From Deltaproteobacteria bacterium (GTDB taxonomy: Bacteria > Desulfobacterota > SM23-61), in assembly GCA_026388915.1 (NCBI GenBank), contig JAPLIW010000651.1, forward strand, positions 1-20,325: 20,325 nucleotides of DNA. Reading direction: 5' to 3'. How positions within the stretch are numbered: position 1 is the stretch's first letter; each line of letters begins with the position of its first letter. Shown here piece by piece: positions 1 through 7,851 of this stretch. The position numbers and the translations under genes are program-made. The notes under the pieces are model-generated. The model made no database searches, was not told the origin of the DNA, and saw nothing but the letters and a program-made list of their open reading frames with translations.

Positions 1-140
1 CCCCGAAGCTGTGAAAAAATTGGTTTTCAGCCGTCACCCCGGTGAAAACCGGGGTCCAGTAAGTTCGTAAATTCGTGAAAACACGGGATTCCGGCTTTCG
101 CCGGAATGACGTGAAAATGAACTAATTCGATTTTTTCACA
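1..140. repeat. 131-bp MITE-like element, copy 1 (10-140) plus shared left flank
   Basis: Nearly the same sequence occurs at 6583-6722. The core (10-140) begins with TGTGAAAAAAT and ends with its complement ATTTTTTCACA, giving 11-bp terminal inverted repeats. Inside are two smaller hairpins, one around ACCCCGG/CCGGGGT (about 37-56) and one around ATTCCGG/CCGGAAT (about 89-108). Identity to copy 2 runs to the window edge on the left, so the true left boundary is not visible. No coding potential was seen. Such short non-autonomous palindromic elements are common in proteobacterial intergenic DNA, but the family is not identified here. Confidence 0.75.
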
Positions 141-238
141 CCTTCCCCCATCGAGGGGGAGGGCTTCGTCGTGAGCTCAGCCGAACGGATAGGGTGGGGG
201 GGCCATTCCGCAATCCGCATTCCGAATTCCGCATTCTA
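141..238. repeat. Hairpin (about 142-164) and GGAATGCGG-type repeat (205-237) behind murB
   Basis: A C-rich/G-rich hairpin (CCTTCCCCC ... GGGGGAGGG) at about 142-164 lies downstream of murB. It has no T-run on the minus strand, so it is not a clear terminator. At 205-237 a run of CATTCCGCA-like units (GGAATGCGG on the other strand) reaches the murB stop codon (TAG, 238-236) with no spacer. The same family recurs at 6279-6317, 10904-10978, 16183-16213, 17821-17893, 19725-19755 and 20152-20180. Confidence 0.7.
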
Positions 239-1159
239 TTCGTCTTCCCCGATGACCTGGATCTCCATCTCCAGTTTCACGCCCTTTTCCTCGAACACCT
301 TCTCTTTGGCCCATTCGGCCAGGGTCAGGATGTCCCGCGCCCGGGCTTTTCCCAGGTTCACGATGAAGTTGGCATGCTTCTCCGAGATCTGGGCGTCCCG
401 CAGACGGGTTCCTTTTAAACCTACCCCTTCAATCAATTTCCCCGCCGCCACCCGAGACGGGTTCCGGAATATGGACCCGGCGCTCGGCAGGTGCAGGGGC
501 TGTTTGGCGGCCCTCTTCTGGAGAATTTCCTCCATTCGGGAACGGATCGCCTGGCCGTTTCCGATTTGGAGTCTGAATTTTCCCCCCAGGATGATCCATC
601 CCTTCTTCAGTTCCAGAACCCGGTAGGAAAAGCTGAGCTCTTCCTTTCCTTTTTCTACTACGTCTCCCTCCGGGTCCATGAGCTGCAGGGATTGAAGGTC
701 GTCTTTCATCTCGCCGCGGAAAGCCCCGGCATTCATGAAGAGGGCGCCCCCCACGGTTCCGGGAATCCCGGCGGCCCATTCCATTCCGGCCAGGGCGTTC
801 TCCCGGGAAAATTCCACCAGTCTGCCCAGGGATTCCCCGGCTCCGGCGAGGATCAGGCCCTCCTTCTCCCCCCTTTCCAATTCGGAGATCCCCCCAAACC
901 CGCGGGAGAGGGAGATGGCCATTCCCCGGACTCCTCCGTCGCGGACCAGCAGGTTGGTCCCATTCCCGAGAACGAAGTAAGCCAACTTCTGCTGGCGGCA
1001 CCACCTCAGGGTCTTCTGCAGGTCTTCCAGATCCGCCGGGAAAACCAAGAAATCCACCGGCCCCCCCACCCCGAAGGAGGTGTATTGGGAAAGGCGGACC
1101 GAATAAAGAATCTCCCCCTTTATTTCTTCTGCGAGTTTTATGCTGTTCGCCGTCATCAT
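236..1159 (-). CDS. murB: UDP-N-acetylenolpyruvoylglucosamine reductase MurB
   Basis: A cytosolic FAD enzyme that reduces UDP-GlcNAc-enolpyruvate to UDP-MurNAc with NADPH, the second committed step of peptidoglycan precursor synthesis. The 307-residue protein shows the FAD-binding segments YTSFGVGGPVDF (N-terminal), LVRDGGVRG and AGIPGTVGGALFMNAGAF. It also has the C-terminal SAGSIFRNP segment carrying the catalytic serine and a final glutamate in LEMEIQVIGE. Length and motifs resemble the shorter (type II) MurB class. It is the last gene of the visible cluster and starts 62 bp after murC. Two ATG codons stand in tandem (1159 and 1156), and neither has a clear Shine-Dalgarno, because a repeat arm fills the upstream gap. 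Translational coupling to murC looks unlikely, so how it is initiated is unclear. The stop codon abuts a GGAATGCGG repeat. Confidence 0.95.
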   Translation of the reverse strand: MMTANSIKLAEEIKGEILYSVRLSQYTSFGVGGPVDFLVFPADLEDLQKTLRWCRQQKLAYFVLGNGTNLLVRDGGVRGMAISLSRGFGGISELERGEKEGLILAGAGESLGRLVEFSRENALAGMEWAAGIPGTVGGALFMNAGAFRGEMKDDLQSLQLMDPEGDVVEKGKEELSFSYRVLELKKGWIILGGKFRLQIGNGQAIRSRMEEILQKRAAKQPLHLPSAGSIFRNPSRVAAGKLIEGVGLKGTRLRDAQISEKHANFIVNLGKARARDILTLAEWAKEKVFEEKGVKLEMEIQVIGEDE

Positions 1160-1186
1160 CGTGCTTTGTTAGGTTCGAAGCAATTT

Positions 1187-1233
1187 AGTCCGGAGTAAAT
1201 GCTCAGGGCCCGAACGGCTGTTTACTCCGAACT
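1187..1233. repeat. Inverted repeat in the murC-murB gap, containing the murC stop
   Basis: AGTCCGGAGTAAA (1187-1199) pairs with TTTACTCCGAACT (1221-1233), with 12 of 13 positions complementary. The murC TAA (1224-1222) is part of the right arm. The AGTTCGGAGT unit is the same one found at the end of the P1 peptidase gene (17675-17707). The loop is about 21 nt. It could act as an attenuating hairpin before murB, but there is no T-run and this is speculation. Confidence 0.65.
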
Positions 1234-2694
1234 CTGTGCGGGCGACCGGACTTCGGCGAGCTCAGTCGAGCCGCCGGTCGCCCCTACAGACTCCGAACTG
1301 TCTTTCTCCTTTAACTTTTGAATCAAGCTCTCCCCTACTTTCCACACATCCCCCGCCCCCAGGGTAATCACCATGTCCCCGGGCCGGAGGCGGGGGAGCA
1401 CAAGCCCCACGATCTGACTCTTGTCCGGCACCAGGGTCACGTCCTTGTGGCCGTGCCCTTTGATCCCCTCGCAGAGATCCTCCACTTTCACTCCGGGGAT
1501 GGGGTCCTCGCTGGCCGCGTAGATCCCGGTGAGAAAGAGGACGTCCGCCTGGTTGAAGGCGGTGAGGAATTCCCGGAAAAGGTCCCGGGTACGGGTGTAG
1601 CGGTGGGGCTGGAAGATCACCACCGTTCTGCGCTCCCATCCGCTCTTGGCCGCGCTCAGGGTCGCCTTGATCTCCGTGGGATGGTGGCCGTAATCATCCA
1701 CCACCATTACTCCGCCCCATTCTCCCTTGATCTGGAACCTTCTCTGCACGCCGCTGAAAGACCCCAGCGCCTCTTGGATCACCCCGAACCCCACCTCCAG
1801 CTCGAAGGTCGTAGCCATCGTGGCCAGGGCATTGTAGACGCTGTGCAGCCCGGGCATGCGGATGCTGATCTGACCCAGCTCCCGGTCACCCGCCAAGGCC
1901 CGAAAGGTGGTGCTGAGCCCGTGGAAAGAGATATCCGTGGCCCGGTAGCTGGCCTGGGTCGTCAGGCCGTAGGTCACGAAGCGTTTGGCGACCCGGGGGA
2001 TCAGGGCCTGCACGTTCTCCTGGTCCAGGCAGAGCACGGCCAGGCCGTAAAAGGGAACCTTGTTGATGAACTCCAGGAACGCCGTTTGAATCTCCTCCAG
2101 GTTGCGGTAATGGTCCAGGTGCTCGGGGTCGATATTGGTCACCACGGCAATCGTCGGGGTCAGCCGGAGGAAAGAGCCGTCGCTCTCGTCCGCCTCGGCC
2201 ACCAGTAGATCCCCCTGCCCCAGCTTGGCATTGGAGCCGAAGGCGTTCAGCTTGCCCCCGATTACCGCGGTCGGATCCAGCCCCCCGTGGGCCAGGACCG
2301 TGGCGATCATGGAGGTGGTCGTGGTTTTGCCGTGGGTGCCGGCCACGGCGATGGAGTACTTCATCCGCATGAGTTCGGCCAGCATCTCCGCCCGGGGAAT
2401 GACCGGAATGAGGCGCCCCTGGGCGGCCAGGACTTCGGGGTTATCCCTGCGCACCGCCGAAGAAGTGACCACCACGTCCGCTTCCCTTAAATTTTCCGCC
2501 CCATGGCCGAGGAAGATCTCCGCCCCCAGCTTCTGCAGCCGGTGGGTGGTGTCGGACTCGGCCAGGTCCGACCCGGTCACCCGGTACCCCAGGTTCAGCA
2601 GGACCTCGGCAATCCCGCTCATGCCGATCCCGCCGATGCCCACGAAATGCACCTTCCGGACCCGGTGTCTCATTCCAAAGGTTTGGTTACTCAT
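1222..2694 (-). CDS. murC: UDP-N-acetylmuramate--L-alanine ligase MurC
   Basis: An ATP-dependent cytosolic ligase that adds L-Ala to UDP-MurNAc, the first amino acid of the stem peptide. Of 490 residues, the N-terminal FVGIGGIGMSG (about 17-27) binds the UDP substrate. The P-loop is GTHGKTTT (119-126), followed by EADESDGSF, NIDPEHLDHY, the central-domain DDYGHHPTEI and FQPHRYTRTR. The start at 2694 overlaps the murG stop by 8 nt and has GGTGAGAG just upstream. An ATG at 2673 is possible but has a poorer ribosome site. The family normally ends near GAGDVWKVGESLIQKLKE. Here the last 25 residues (466-490) are a Ser/Glu/Ala-rich tail encoded by a repeat, including a 10-bp perfect inverted repeat at 1240-1249/1274-1283. 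The tail is probably dispensable. Confidence 0.95.
   Translation of the reverse strand: MSNQTFGMRHRVRKVHFVGIGGIGMSGIAEVLLNLGYRVTGSDLAESDTTHRLQKLGAEIFLGHGAENLREADVVVTSSAVRRDNPEVLAAQGRLIPVIPRAEMLAELMRMKYSIAVAGTHGKTTTTSMIATVLAHGGLDPTAVIGGKLNAFGSNAKLGQGDLLVAEADESDGSFLRLTPTIAVVTNIDPEHLDHYRNLEEIQTAFLEFINKVPFYGLAVLCLDQENVQALIPRVAKRFVTYGLTTQASYRATDISFHGLSTTFRALAGDRELGQISIRMPGLHSVYNALATMATTFELEVGFGVIQEALGSFSGVQRRFQIKGEWGGVMVVDDYGHHPTEIKATLSAAKSGWERRTVVIFQPHRYTRTRDLFREFLTAFNQADVLFLTGIYAASEDPIPGVKVEDLCEGIKGHGHKDVTLVPDKSQIVGLVLPRLRPGDMVITLGAGDVWKVGESLIQKLKEKDSSESVGATGGSTELAEVRSPAQSSE
1240..1283. repeat. Palindromic repeat inside the murC 3' coding end
   Basis: GGGCGACCGG (1240-1249) and CCGGTCGCCC (1274-1283) form a perfect 10-bp inverted repeat around a 24-nt loop. 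It is translated as part of the murC tail (GATGGSTELAEVRSP) and is flanked on both sides by AGTTCGGAGT units. This suggests that a repeat landed at the original murC end and supplied a new in-frame stop. Confidence 0.65.
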
Positions 2695-3772
2695 CTCTCA
2701 CCATTCGATCGCAGAGGTCCACGATCTGCTCCGCAACCCGGGGCCGGGCCAGGGCGGCGGCCCGCTCGCCCATCTTTTCCAATCTCTCCGGATCTTCTCT
2801 CAGCTCGCCCACCATGCGGCTCAGGACCTTTCCATTCAGTTCCGCGTCGGCCACCAGGAGGGCTGCGCCGGCATCGACCAGCGCCCGGGCATTGAGCGTC
2901 TGGTGGTCGTTGGCCGCATAGGGGTAAGGGACCAGGATGGCTGCCTTTCCCATGGCCATCAGTTCGAAGAGAGTGGTGGCCCCGGCGCGGCAAAGGATCA
3001 GGTCCGCCGCCCCGTAGGCCTGATCCATGTCGTGAATGAAGCGGTGAACCTCGGCCGCCACTCCTTCCCGCTCATAGAATCCCCGGACGGTATCATAGTC
3101 GAGGTCGCCGGTCTGATGGATGATCCGCATCTTCCCTTTCTGGTCTCTGAAATGGGGAAGGCTCTCCTCCATGGCCTGGTTCAAACGGTGCGCTCCCTGG
3201 CTCCCCCCGAAGATGAACAGGGTGAATTCTTCCTTTCCCGCCTGCCGGGAGGCGGGGGAGCCCTGCCGGAGCCGCTTTCTCACCGGATTGCCGGTGAGAA
3301 CGGTCTTTGGCCGGGGGAAATGGGCCGCCGAGTTTTCGAAGGAAATAAAGATCCGGTCCACAAACCTCCCGAGAATGCGGTTGCTGAGCCCGGGGAACGA
3401 GTTCTGCTCGTGGATGGCCGTTTTGTAACCCATGGCCCAGGCCGTCAAAACGACCGCCCCCGAGGCGTATCCCCCGACTCCCAGGACCATATCGGGTCGA
3501 ACCGAACGGAGCAGCTTCCAGGACTGCCCGATGCTCCTGGGGATGGCCATGAGGCCGCTCAATTTCCCCCCCAGTCCCTTTCCCTTCAAAGCGGCCGCAT
3601 CGATGGTCTTCAGTTCGTACCCTTCCCGGCCTACGAACCTGGACTCCAGCCCCTTCCGGCTCCCCACAAAAATGATCGTGCTTCCCGGGTCTTTCTCCCG
3701 GAAAGCTTCAGCCACGGCCAGGGCCGGGAAGAGGTGTCCTCCCGTTCCCCCGCCGGCGATCAGGATCTTCAT
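2687..3772 (-). CDS. murG: Lipid II synthase MurG (UDP-GlcNAc transferase)
   Basis: A peripheral inner-membrane GT28 glycosyltransferase that transfers GlcNAc from UDP-GlcNAc to lipid I, giving lipid II. Its 361 residues include the glycine-rich loop GGGTGGHLFPALAVAEAF (7-24), HEQNSFPGLSNRILGRF, GGSQGAHRLNQAM and the C-terminal UDP-GlcNAc pocket. That pocket reads CRAGATTLFELMAMGKAAILVPYPYA and continues to NDHQTLNA. Length and motif order are normal. Its ATG (3772) lies inside ftsW, overlapping it by 65 bp, and its stop overlaps the murC start by 8 bp, so ftsW-murG-murC are probably translationally coupled. Confidence 0.96.
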   Translation of the reverse strand: MKILIAGGGTGGHLFPALAVAEAFREKDPGSTIIFVGSRKGLESRFVGREGYELKTIDAAALKGKGLGGKLSGLMAIPRSIGQSWKLLRSVRPDMVLGVGGYASGAVVLTAWAMGYKTAIHEQNSFPGLSNRILGRFVDRIFISFENSAAHFPRPKTVLTGNPVRKRLRQGSPASRQAGKEEFTLFIFGGSQGAHRLNQAMEESLPHFRDQKGKMRIIHQTGDLDYDTVRGFYEREGVAAEVHRFIHDMDQAYGAADLILCRAGATTLFELMAMGKAAILVPYPYAANDHQTLNARALVDAGAALLVADAELNGKVLSRMVGELREDPERLEKMGERAAALARPRVAEQIVDLCDRMVRDE

Positions 3773-4874
3773 TCTTCGATTTCCCGCCCTGGGAATGCAC
3801 GTTGAGAAGAATTCCCACGGCCATCAGATTGATCATCAGCGAAGTCCCCCCGTAACTGATAAAGGGAAGGGTGGACCCCTTGGTGGGCAAAAGCCCCATG
3901 ACCACCCCCATGTTGAGCAGGGTCTGGATGGAGATCAAAGTGGTGACCCCCAGCGCCAGGTAGGTCCCGAAAAGGTCGGGAGCCCGGAGGCAGGACTGAA
4001 ACCCCCGGATGATCAGGGCCAGGAAAAGAATGATAATCAGGGTGACCCCGATCAGCCCCAGCTCTTCCCCGATGATCGACAGGATGAAGTCCGTGTGGAT
4101 CTCGGGAAGGTAGAAGAGCTTCTGTTTTCCATCGCCCAACCCGACTCCGGAGATTTTTCCCACGCCAAAGGCCAGGAAGGACTGGATGATCTGGAACCCG
4201 GTCCCTCCCGGATCTTTCCAGGGATCCCAGAAGGCCAGGAACCGACCGATGCGGTAATGAGCCCGGAAGGCCAGGTATGCCAGCACCGGCAGCGCTGCCA
4301 GGAAGGCCCCTCCCAGGAAGCGGAGCCGGGTCCCGCCCGCAAAGAGCATGAGAAACACGACCGCCACGAAGAGAACCCCCGTGCCGAAATCGGGCTGCAG
4401 GAAAACCAGGAGGAAGAGGATTCCCGCCACAATGACCGGGGGAAGAAATCCCGCGGTGAAGTTCTCCATCCTCCCTTCCTTCCGGGTCAGCCAACGGGCC
4501 AGGTAGATGACCAGGGCCAGCTTGGCCAGTTCCGCGGGCTGGAAGGAGAAGGGACCGATCTTCAGCCACCGGAAGGCCCCCCCGATCTGCTGGCGCAATC
4601 CGGGAACAAAAACCAGGAACAGGCAAACGATGCTCCCCAGGAGGAGAGGAATGGCCAGACCCTGCCAGTAGCGGTAGTTCATCCGCGCCGCCAGGAGCAA
4701 CAGACCGATCCCCAGAGCCGCGGCTATGGCCTGTTTCTTCAGGAAATGGAAGGGATCCCCCATCCGCTCCGTGCCCACCGGGAAGCTGGCGCTGTAAACC
4801 ATGACGATCCCGATGCCCGCCAGGCCCAGGGTGCAGAAAAGAAGAATGGGGTCCATCCGCCGGATAAAATCCAT
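3708..4874 (-). CDS. ftsW: Septal peptidoglycan glycosyltransferase FtsW
   Basis: A SEDS-family multi-pass membrane protein that polymerises lipid II at the division site with its partner FtsI. The start chosen is the ATG at 4874 (MDFIRRMDPILLF...), which lies one base after the murD stop and behind GGAAGGGAGA. A longer reading to 4934 would add a hydrophilic stretch that is really murD sequence. The 388-residue protein has about ten hydrophobic segments. It carries the family signatures AFWDPWKDPGGTGFQIIQS, LPEIHTDFILSIIGEELG and, near the C-terminus, LLPTKGSTLPFISYGGTSL. The last about 22 codons overlap murG in another frame and encode a charged, Gly/Pro/Arg-rich tail. Confidence 0.95.
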   Translation of the reverse strand: MDFIRRMDPILLFCTLGLAGIGIVMVYSASFPVGTERMGDPFHFLKKQAIAAALGIGLLLLAARMNYRYWQGLAIPLLLGSIVCLFLVFVPGLRQQIGGAFRWLKIGPFSFQPAELAKLALVIYLARWLTRKEGRMENFTAGFLPPVIVAGILFLLVFLQPDFGTGVLFVAVVFLMLFAGGTRLRFLGGAFLAALPVLAYLAFRAHYRIGRFLAFWDPWKDPGGTGFQIIQSFLAFGVGKISGVGLGDGKQKLFYLPEIHTDFILSIIGEELGLIGVTLIIILFLALIIRGFQSCLRAPDLFGTYLALGVTTLISIQTLLNMGVVMGLLPTKGSTLPFISYGGTSLMINLMAVGILLNVHSQGGKSKNEDPDRRRGNGRTPLPGPGRG

Positions 4875-4875
4875 G

Positions 4876-6267
4876 TCAGTTGGGTCTCCCTTCCATCGCC
4901 GGACGGTCGGCGGGCTTCCGCTTGAGCCCCCCAACGATTTCCTTGAACCGCTTCCCCCGCTCCTGGTAGTTTGTGAACATGTCGAAGCTCGAACAGGCCG
5001 GCGAAAGAATGACCACGTCTCCCGGCCGGGCCCTGGACCAGGCCCACTCCACGGCCGCTTCCAGGGAATGGAGTTTCACCGTCTCGGTCAGATTTCCCAG
5101 GGCGGCGAACATCCGGTCCCGGGCCTCGCCGATTAGGGCCATTCCCTTCACCTTTCCGGCGATGAGATCCTTCAACGGGCCGTAATCCCCCTCCTTGTCC
5201 CTTCCTCCGGCGATGAGCAGGACCGGCTCTTCAAAACTCATGAGCGATTTCACCACGGAGCCCACGTTGGTCCCTTTGGAGTCGTTGAAGAACTTCACTC
5301 CCTCGAGATCCCGCACCCACTCCAGCCGGTGTTCCAGCCCTTCGAATTCCTCGATCACCCTCTGCAGGGGCTCCCGGGGACAGCCGCAGGTTTTGGCGGC
5401 GGCGATGGAGGCCATGAGATTCTCCAGGTTGTGGGTCCCCCGGATCTTCAGCCGCTCCAGGCTGAAACGCTCCCGGGCCCCATCCGTCCCCTGGAATAGA
5501 ATCGCCCCCCGATCCAGAAAACATCCTACCGGGACCGATCTCTCCCGGCTGAAGAGGAAAATCTGGGGCTGGATTCGATGGGCGAACTGAAAGGTAAGGG
5601 GATCGTCGGCATTGAGCACCGCAAAATCCTCTTTCCCCTGGTTTTCAAAGATCCGCCCCTTGGCCGCGCCGTAGGCCTGAAAGCTGGGATAACGGTCCAG
5701 ATGGTCCTCGGTAATATTCAGGAGGACGGAGACCGCCGGCCGGAACTTCTGGATCCCTTCCAGCTGGTAGCTGCTGAGCTCGATCACCGCCCATGCCTCT
5801 TCCTGGGGACCGGCCACGAAGTCAATCAACGGGTTGCCGATGTTTCCGCCCACAAAAGCCTTCTTCCCCCAGGTTTTGAGCATCGCTCCGATCATCGTGG
5901 TGGTGGTGGTCTTGCCGTTGGTCCCGGTGATGGCCACCGCGGGCCGGCGCAGGAACCGGAAGGCCAGCTCGATTTCGCTGATCACCGGAATTCCTTTTCC
6001 CCGCGCCTTCTCCAGCTGCGGCAGGCTCAGCGGGACCCCGGGGCTCACCACGATCAGCTCGGCCCCCAGAAAGAAGGGAACCGTGTGCCCTCCCAGCTCC
6101 CATTCCACCGGAAACCCCCGCAGCGCCTCCAGGGGGGCCTTCAGTTCTTCCGCCTTCTTGACCTCCGATACCCTGACTTTCGCTCCTCTCTCCGCCAGAA
6201 AGCGTACCGCCGCCGCGCCCGTGCGGGCCAGACCGACGACCAGGATTTTTTTGCCTCGAAGATCCAT
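4876..6267 (-). CDS. murD: UDP-N-acetylmuramoyl-L-alanine--D-glutamate ligase MurD
   Basis: A cytosolic ATP-dependent Mur ligase adding D-Glu to UDP-MurNAc-L-Ala. In 463 residues it shows VVGLARTGAAAVRFL (N-terminal UDP-binding fold), the P-loop GTNGKTTTTT (from 115), LNITEDHLDRYPSF, FNDSKGTNVGSVVKSL, LLIAGGRDKEGDY and the C-terminal LSPACSSFDMFTNYQERG. These are all typical of MurD rather than MurC, E or F. The ATG at 6267 has only a short, close AAAGG before it. A GGAATGCGG repeat sits immediately upstream, and mraY ends 469 bp away, so murD may need its own promoter or depend on read-through. The stop is one base before ftsW. Confidence 0.95.
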   Translation of the reverse strand: MDLRGKKILVVGLARTGAAAVRFLAERGAKVRVSEVKKAEELKAPLEALRGFPVEWELGGHTVPFFLGAELIVVSPGVPLSLPQLEKARGKGIPVISEIELAFRFLRRPAVAITGTNGKTTTTTMIGAMLKTWGKKAFVGGNIGNPLIDFVAGPQEEAWAVIELSSYQLEGIQKFRPAVSVLLNITEDHLDRYPSFQAYGAAKGRIFENQGKEDFAVLNADDPLTFQFAHRIQPQIFLFSRERSVPVGCFLDRGAILFQGTDGARERFSLERLKIRGTHNLENLMASIAAAKTCGCPREPLQRVIEEFEGLEHRLEWVRDLEGVKFFNDSKGTNVGSVVKSLMSFEEPVLLIAGGRDKEGDYGPLKDLIAGKVKGMALIGEARDRMFAALGNLTETVKLHSLEAAVEWAWSRARPGDVVILSPACSSFDMFTNYQERGKRFKEIVGGLKRKPADRPAMEGRPN

Positions 6268-6401
6268 AGCCTTTACAAATTCGGAATGCGGAATGCGGAA
6301 TTCGGAATGCGGAATGAAAACCCACCGATCCGGATTCCAAACTTTTGTAACACTTTAGCTCTTTGAAAAAGGTAACTTTTACCTGCTGAAAAGATTCATC
6401 A

Positions 6402-6448
6402 GAAATCCCCCCTGCCCCCCTTTGCAAAGGGGGGTTGGGGGGGATTTC
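6402..6448. repeat. 47-nt palindrome (GAAATCCCCCC ... GGGGGGATTTC)
   Basis: The ends GAAATCCCCCC and GGGGGGGATTTC are complementary, and an inner pair CCCCCCTTT/AAAGGGGGG closes around a GC centre. The whole could form one long hairpin on either strand. It is a dispersed-repeat type widespread in bacterial intergenic DNA. In an mraY-murD transcript it would be a strong RNA hairpin, but no U-tract follows it on the minus strand. Confidence 0.7.
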
Positions 6449-6582
6449 AGCGATGGCTATCCTAATCGATATGGCTTTGACATGATTTTCAAACGGCTAA
6501 ATTGATACAGACTTTTATCATTCTTAATCCTATTTTTTGCTCCATGGGCAATGCTCTTTGGACCATCCCCCTCCCTAATCTT

Positions 6583-6722
6583 CCCCGAAGCTGTGAAAAA
6601 ATTGGTTTTCAGCCGTCACCCCGGTGAAAACCGGGGTCCAGTAAGTTCGTAACACCTTGAAAACACTGGATTCCGGCTTTCGCCGGAATGACGTAAAAAA
6701 GAACTGAATCGATTTTTTCACA
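6583..6722. repeat. 131-bp MITE-like element, copy 2 (6592-6722) plus shared left flank
   Basis: The element has the same length and 11-bp termini as copy 1 (TGTGAAAAAAT at 6592-6602, ATTTTTTCACA at 6712-6722), with scattered differences in the second half. The shared sequence starts at 6583 (CCCCGAAGC), matching position 1. The right end lies 14 bp from the mraY stop codon. Both copies are in the same orientation and enclose murB-murC-murG-ftsW-murD. Confidence 0.8.
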
Positions 6723-6736
6723 TCTGGTTTCCGCAT

Positions 6737-7813
6737 TCATCTGAGTTTCAACGTGCTGAACGCCAGCAACGCCAAGAAGAAGGTGATGATCCAGAACCGG
6801 ACGATCACTTTGGGCTCGGCCCATCCCTTCAGCTCGAAATGGTGATGGATCGGCGCCATGCGGAAGATGCGCTTCTTCCAGAGCTTGTAGGAAGCCACCT
6901 GGAAGATCACCGAAAGAGTCTCCACCACGAAGAGCCCTCCTACGATGGCCAGGAGAAACTCCTGTTTGGTCATGATGGCCACCGCGCCCAGCGCCGCACC
7001 CAGGGAGACCGAGCCCGTGTCCCCCATGAACATCTGCGCCGGATAGGTGTTGTACCAGAGAAAACCCATGGACGCTCCCACGATCGCTCCGCAGAAGATG
7101 GTCAGCTCTCCGCTTCCGGAGACGTAGGGAATCTGCAGGTAGCTGGCGATCTTCACGTTTCCGGCCAGGTAGGCCAGGACCATGAACGTACCGGCGGAGA
7201 TGAGGACCGGCCCGGTGGCCAGCCCGTCCAGCCCGTCGGTTAGGTTCACCGCATTGGAGGTTCCAACAATGACCAAGATTACCAGCAGGATATAAAACGC
7301 TCCCAGGTCCGGCATGACCTCTTTGAAGAAGGGAAAGGCCAGGGTGCTCTTGAAGGTCGGATACCTGTAGAGCAGCAGGGAGGCGCCCAGGGCCACCCCG
7401 ATCTGGCAGGCCATCTTCTGCTTCATGGTCAGCCCTTGGGAGTTCTTGCGGGTCAGCTTCCGGTAATCATCGGCGAAACCAATGGCCCCAAACCCGGTCA
7501 GGACCAGGAGTCCGATCCAGATGAAAAAATTGGAGAGATCGGCCCAGAGGAGGACGGCCACCACGATGGAGAAGAGGATCAGGGTCCCTCCCATGGTGGG
7601 GGTTCCTGCCTTCTCCAGGTGTTTTTTCGGCCCGTCGTCCCGGATGTACTGTTGGACCTGGAGTTCCTTCAGTTTGCGGATCACCCAGGGCCCGCAGAAA
7701 AAGGAAATCACCAGGGCGGTGAGAATGGCCAGGATCGCCCGGAAGGTGATGTAGCGGAAGACATTGAAAAGGGAAAATTTTACGTGCAACGGATACAGAA
7801 GGAAATAGAGCAT
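6737..7813 (-). CDS. mraY: Phospho-N-acetylmuramoyl-pentapeptide transferase MraY
   Basis: An integral membrane enzyme that moves phospho-MurNAc-pentapeptide from UDP to undecaprenyl phosphate, making lipid I. The 358-residue, roughly ten-helix protein has DDGPKKHLEKAGTPTMGG and the catalytic aspartate motifs FADDYRK and NAVNLTDGLDGLA. It also has the loop YPAQMFMGDTGSVSLG and the histidine-rich PIHHHFELKGW near the C-terminus. The ATG at 7813 follows GAAGGTAGAAA. It begins 58 bp after murF, and a palindrome fills most of that gap. Its stop is 14 bp from MITE-like copy 2. Confidence 0.96.
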   Translation of the reverse strand: MLYFLLYPLHVKFSLFNVFRYITFRAILAILTALVISFFCGPWVIRKLKELQVQQYIRDDGPKKHLEKAGTPTMGGTLILFSIVVAVLLWADLSNFFIWIGLLVLTGFGAIGFADDYRKLTRKNSQGLTMKQKMACQIGVALGASLLLYRYPTFKSTLAFPFFKEVMPDLGAFYILLVILVIVGTSNAVNLTDGLDGLATGPVLISAGTFMVLAYLAGNVKIASYLQIPYVSGSGELTIFCGAIVGASMGFLWYNTYPAQMFMGDTGSVSLGAALGAVAIMTKQEFLLAIVGGLFVVETLSVIFQVASYKLWKKRIFRMAPIHHHFELKGWAEPKVIVRFWIITFFLALLAFSTLKLR

Positions 7814-7851
7814 TTTCTACCTTCGTTCCTTCCTCGAGTCATGCCGCGCAG

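Larger units (their letters stand above)
6268..6736. other. 469-bp repeat-filled spacer between mraY and murD
   Basis: No gene is visible. From left to right the region holds a GGAATGCGG repeat (6279-6317), a small AGGTAA/TTACCT hairpin (about 6370-6384), a 47-nt near-perfect palindrome (6402-6448), an AT-richer stretch (6449-6582) and MITE-like copy 2 (6592-6722). In most dcw clusters mraY and murD are adjacent or overlapping, so this spacer looks like accumulated repeat insertion. No convincing murD promoter was recognised in it. Confidence 0.7.

Noticed and set aside
141..164. Rho-independent terminator behind murB
   Set aside because: The C/G hairpin is present but no T-run follows it on the minus strand. 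It looks like a dispersed repeat.
6449..6582. Promoter for murD in the AT-richer part of the spacer
   Set aside because: TTGAAA- and TTGCCC-like hexamers occur on the minus strand, but none has an acceptable -10 at 16-18 bp.
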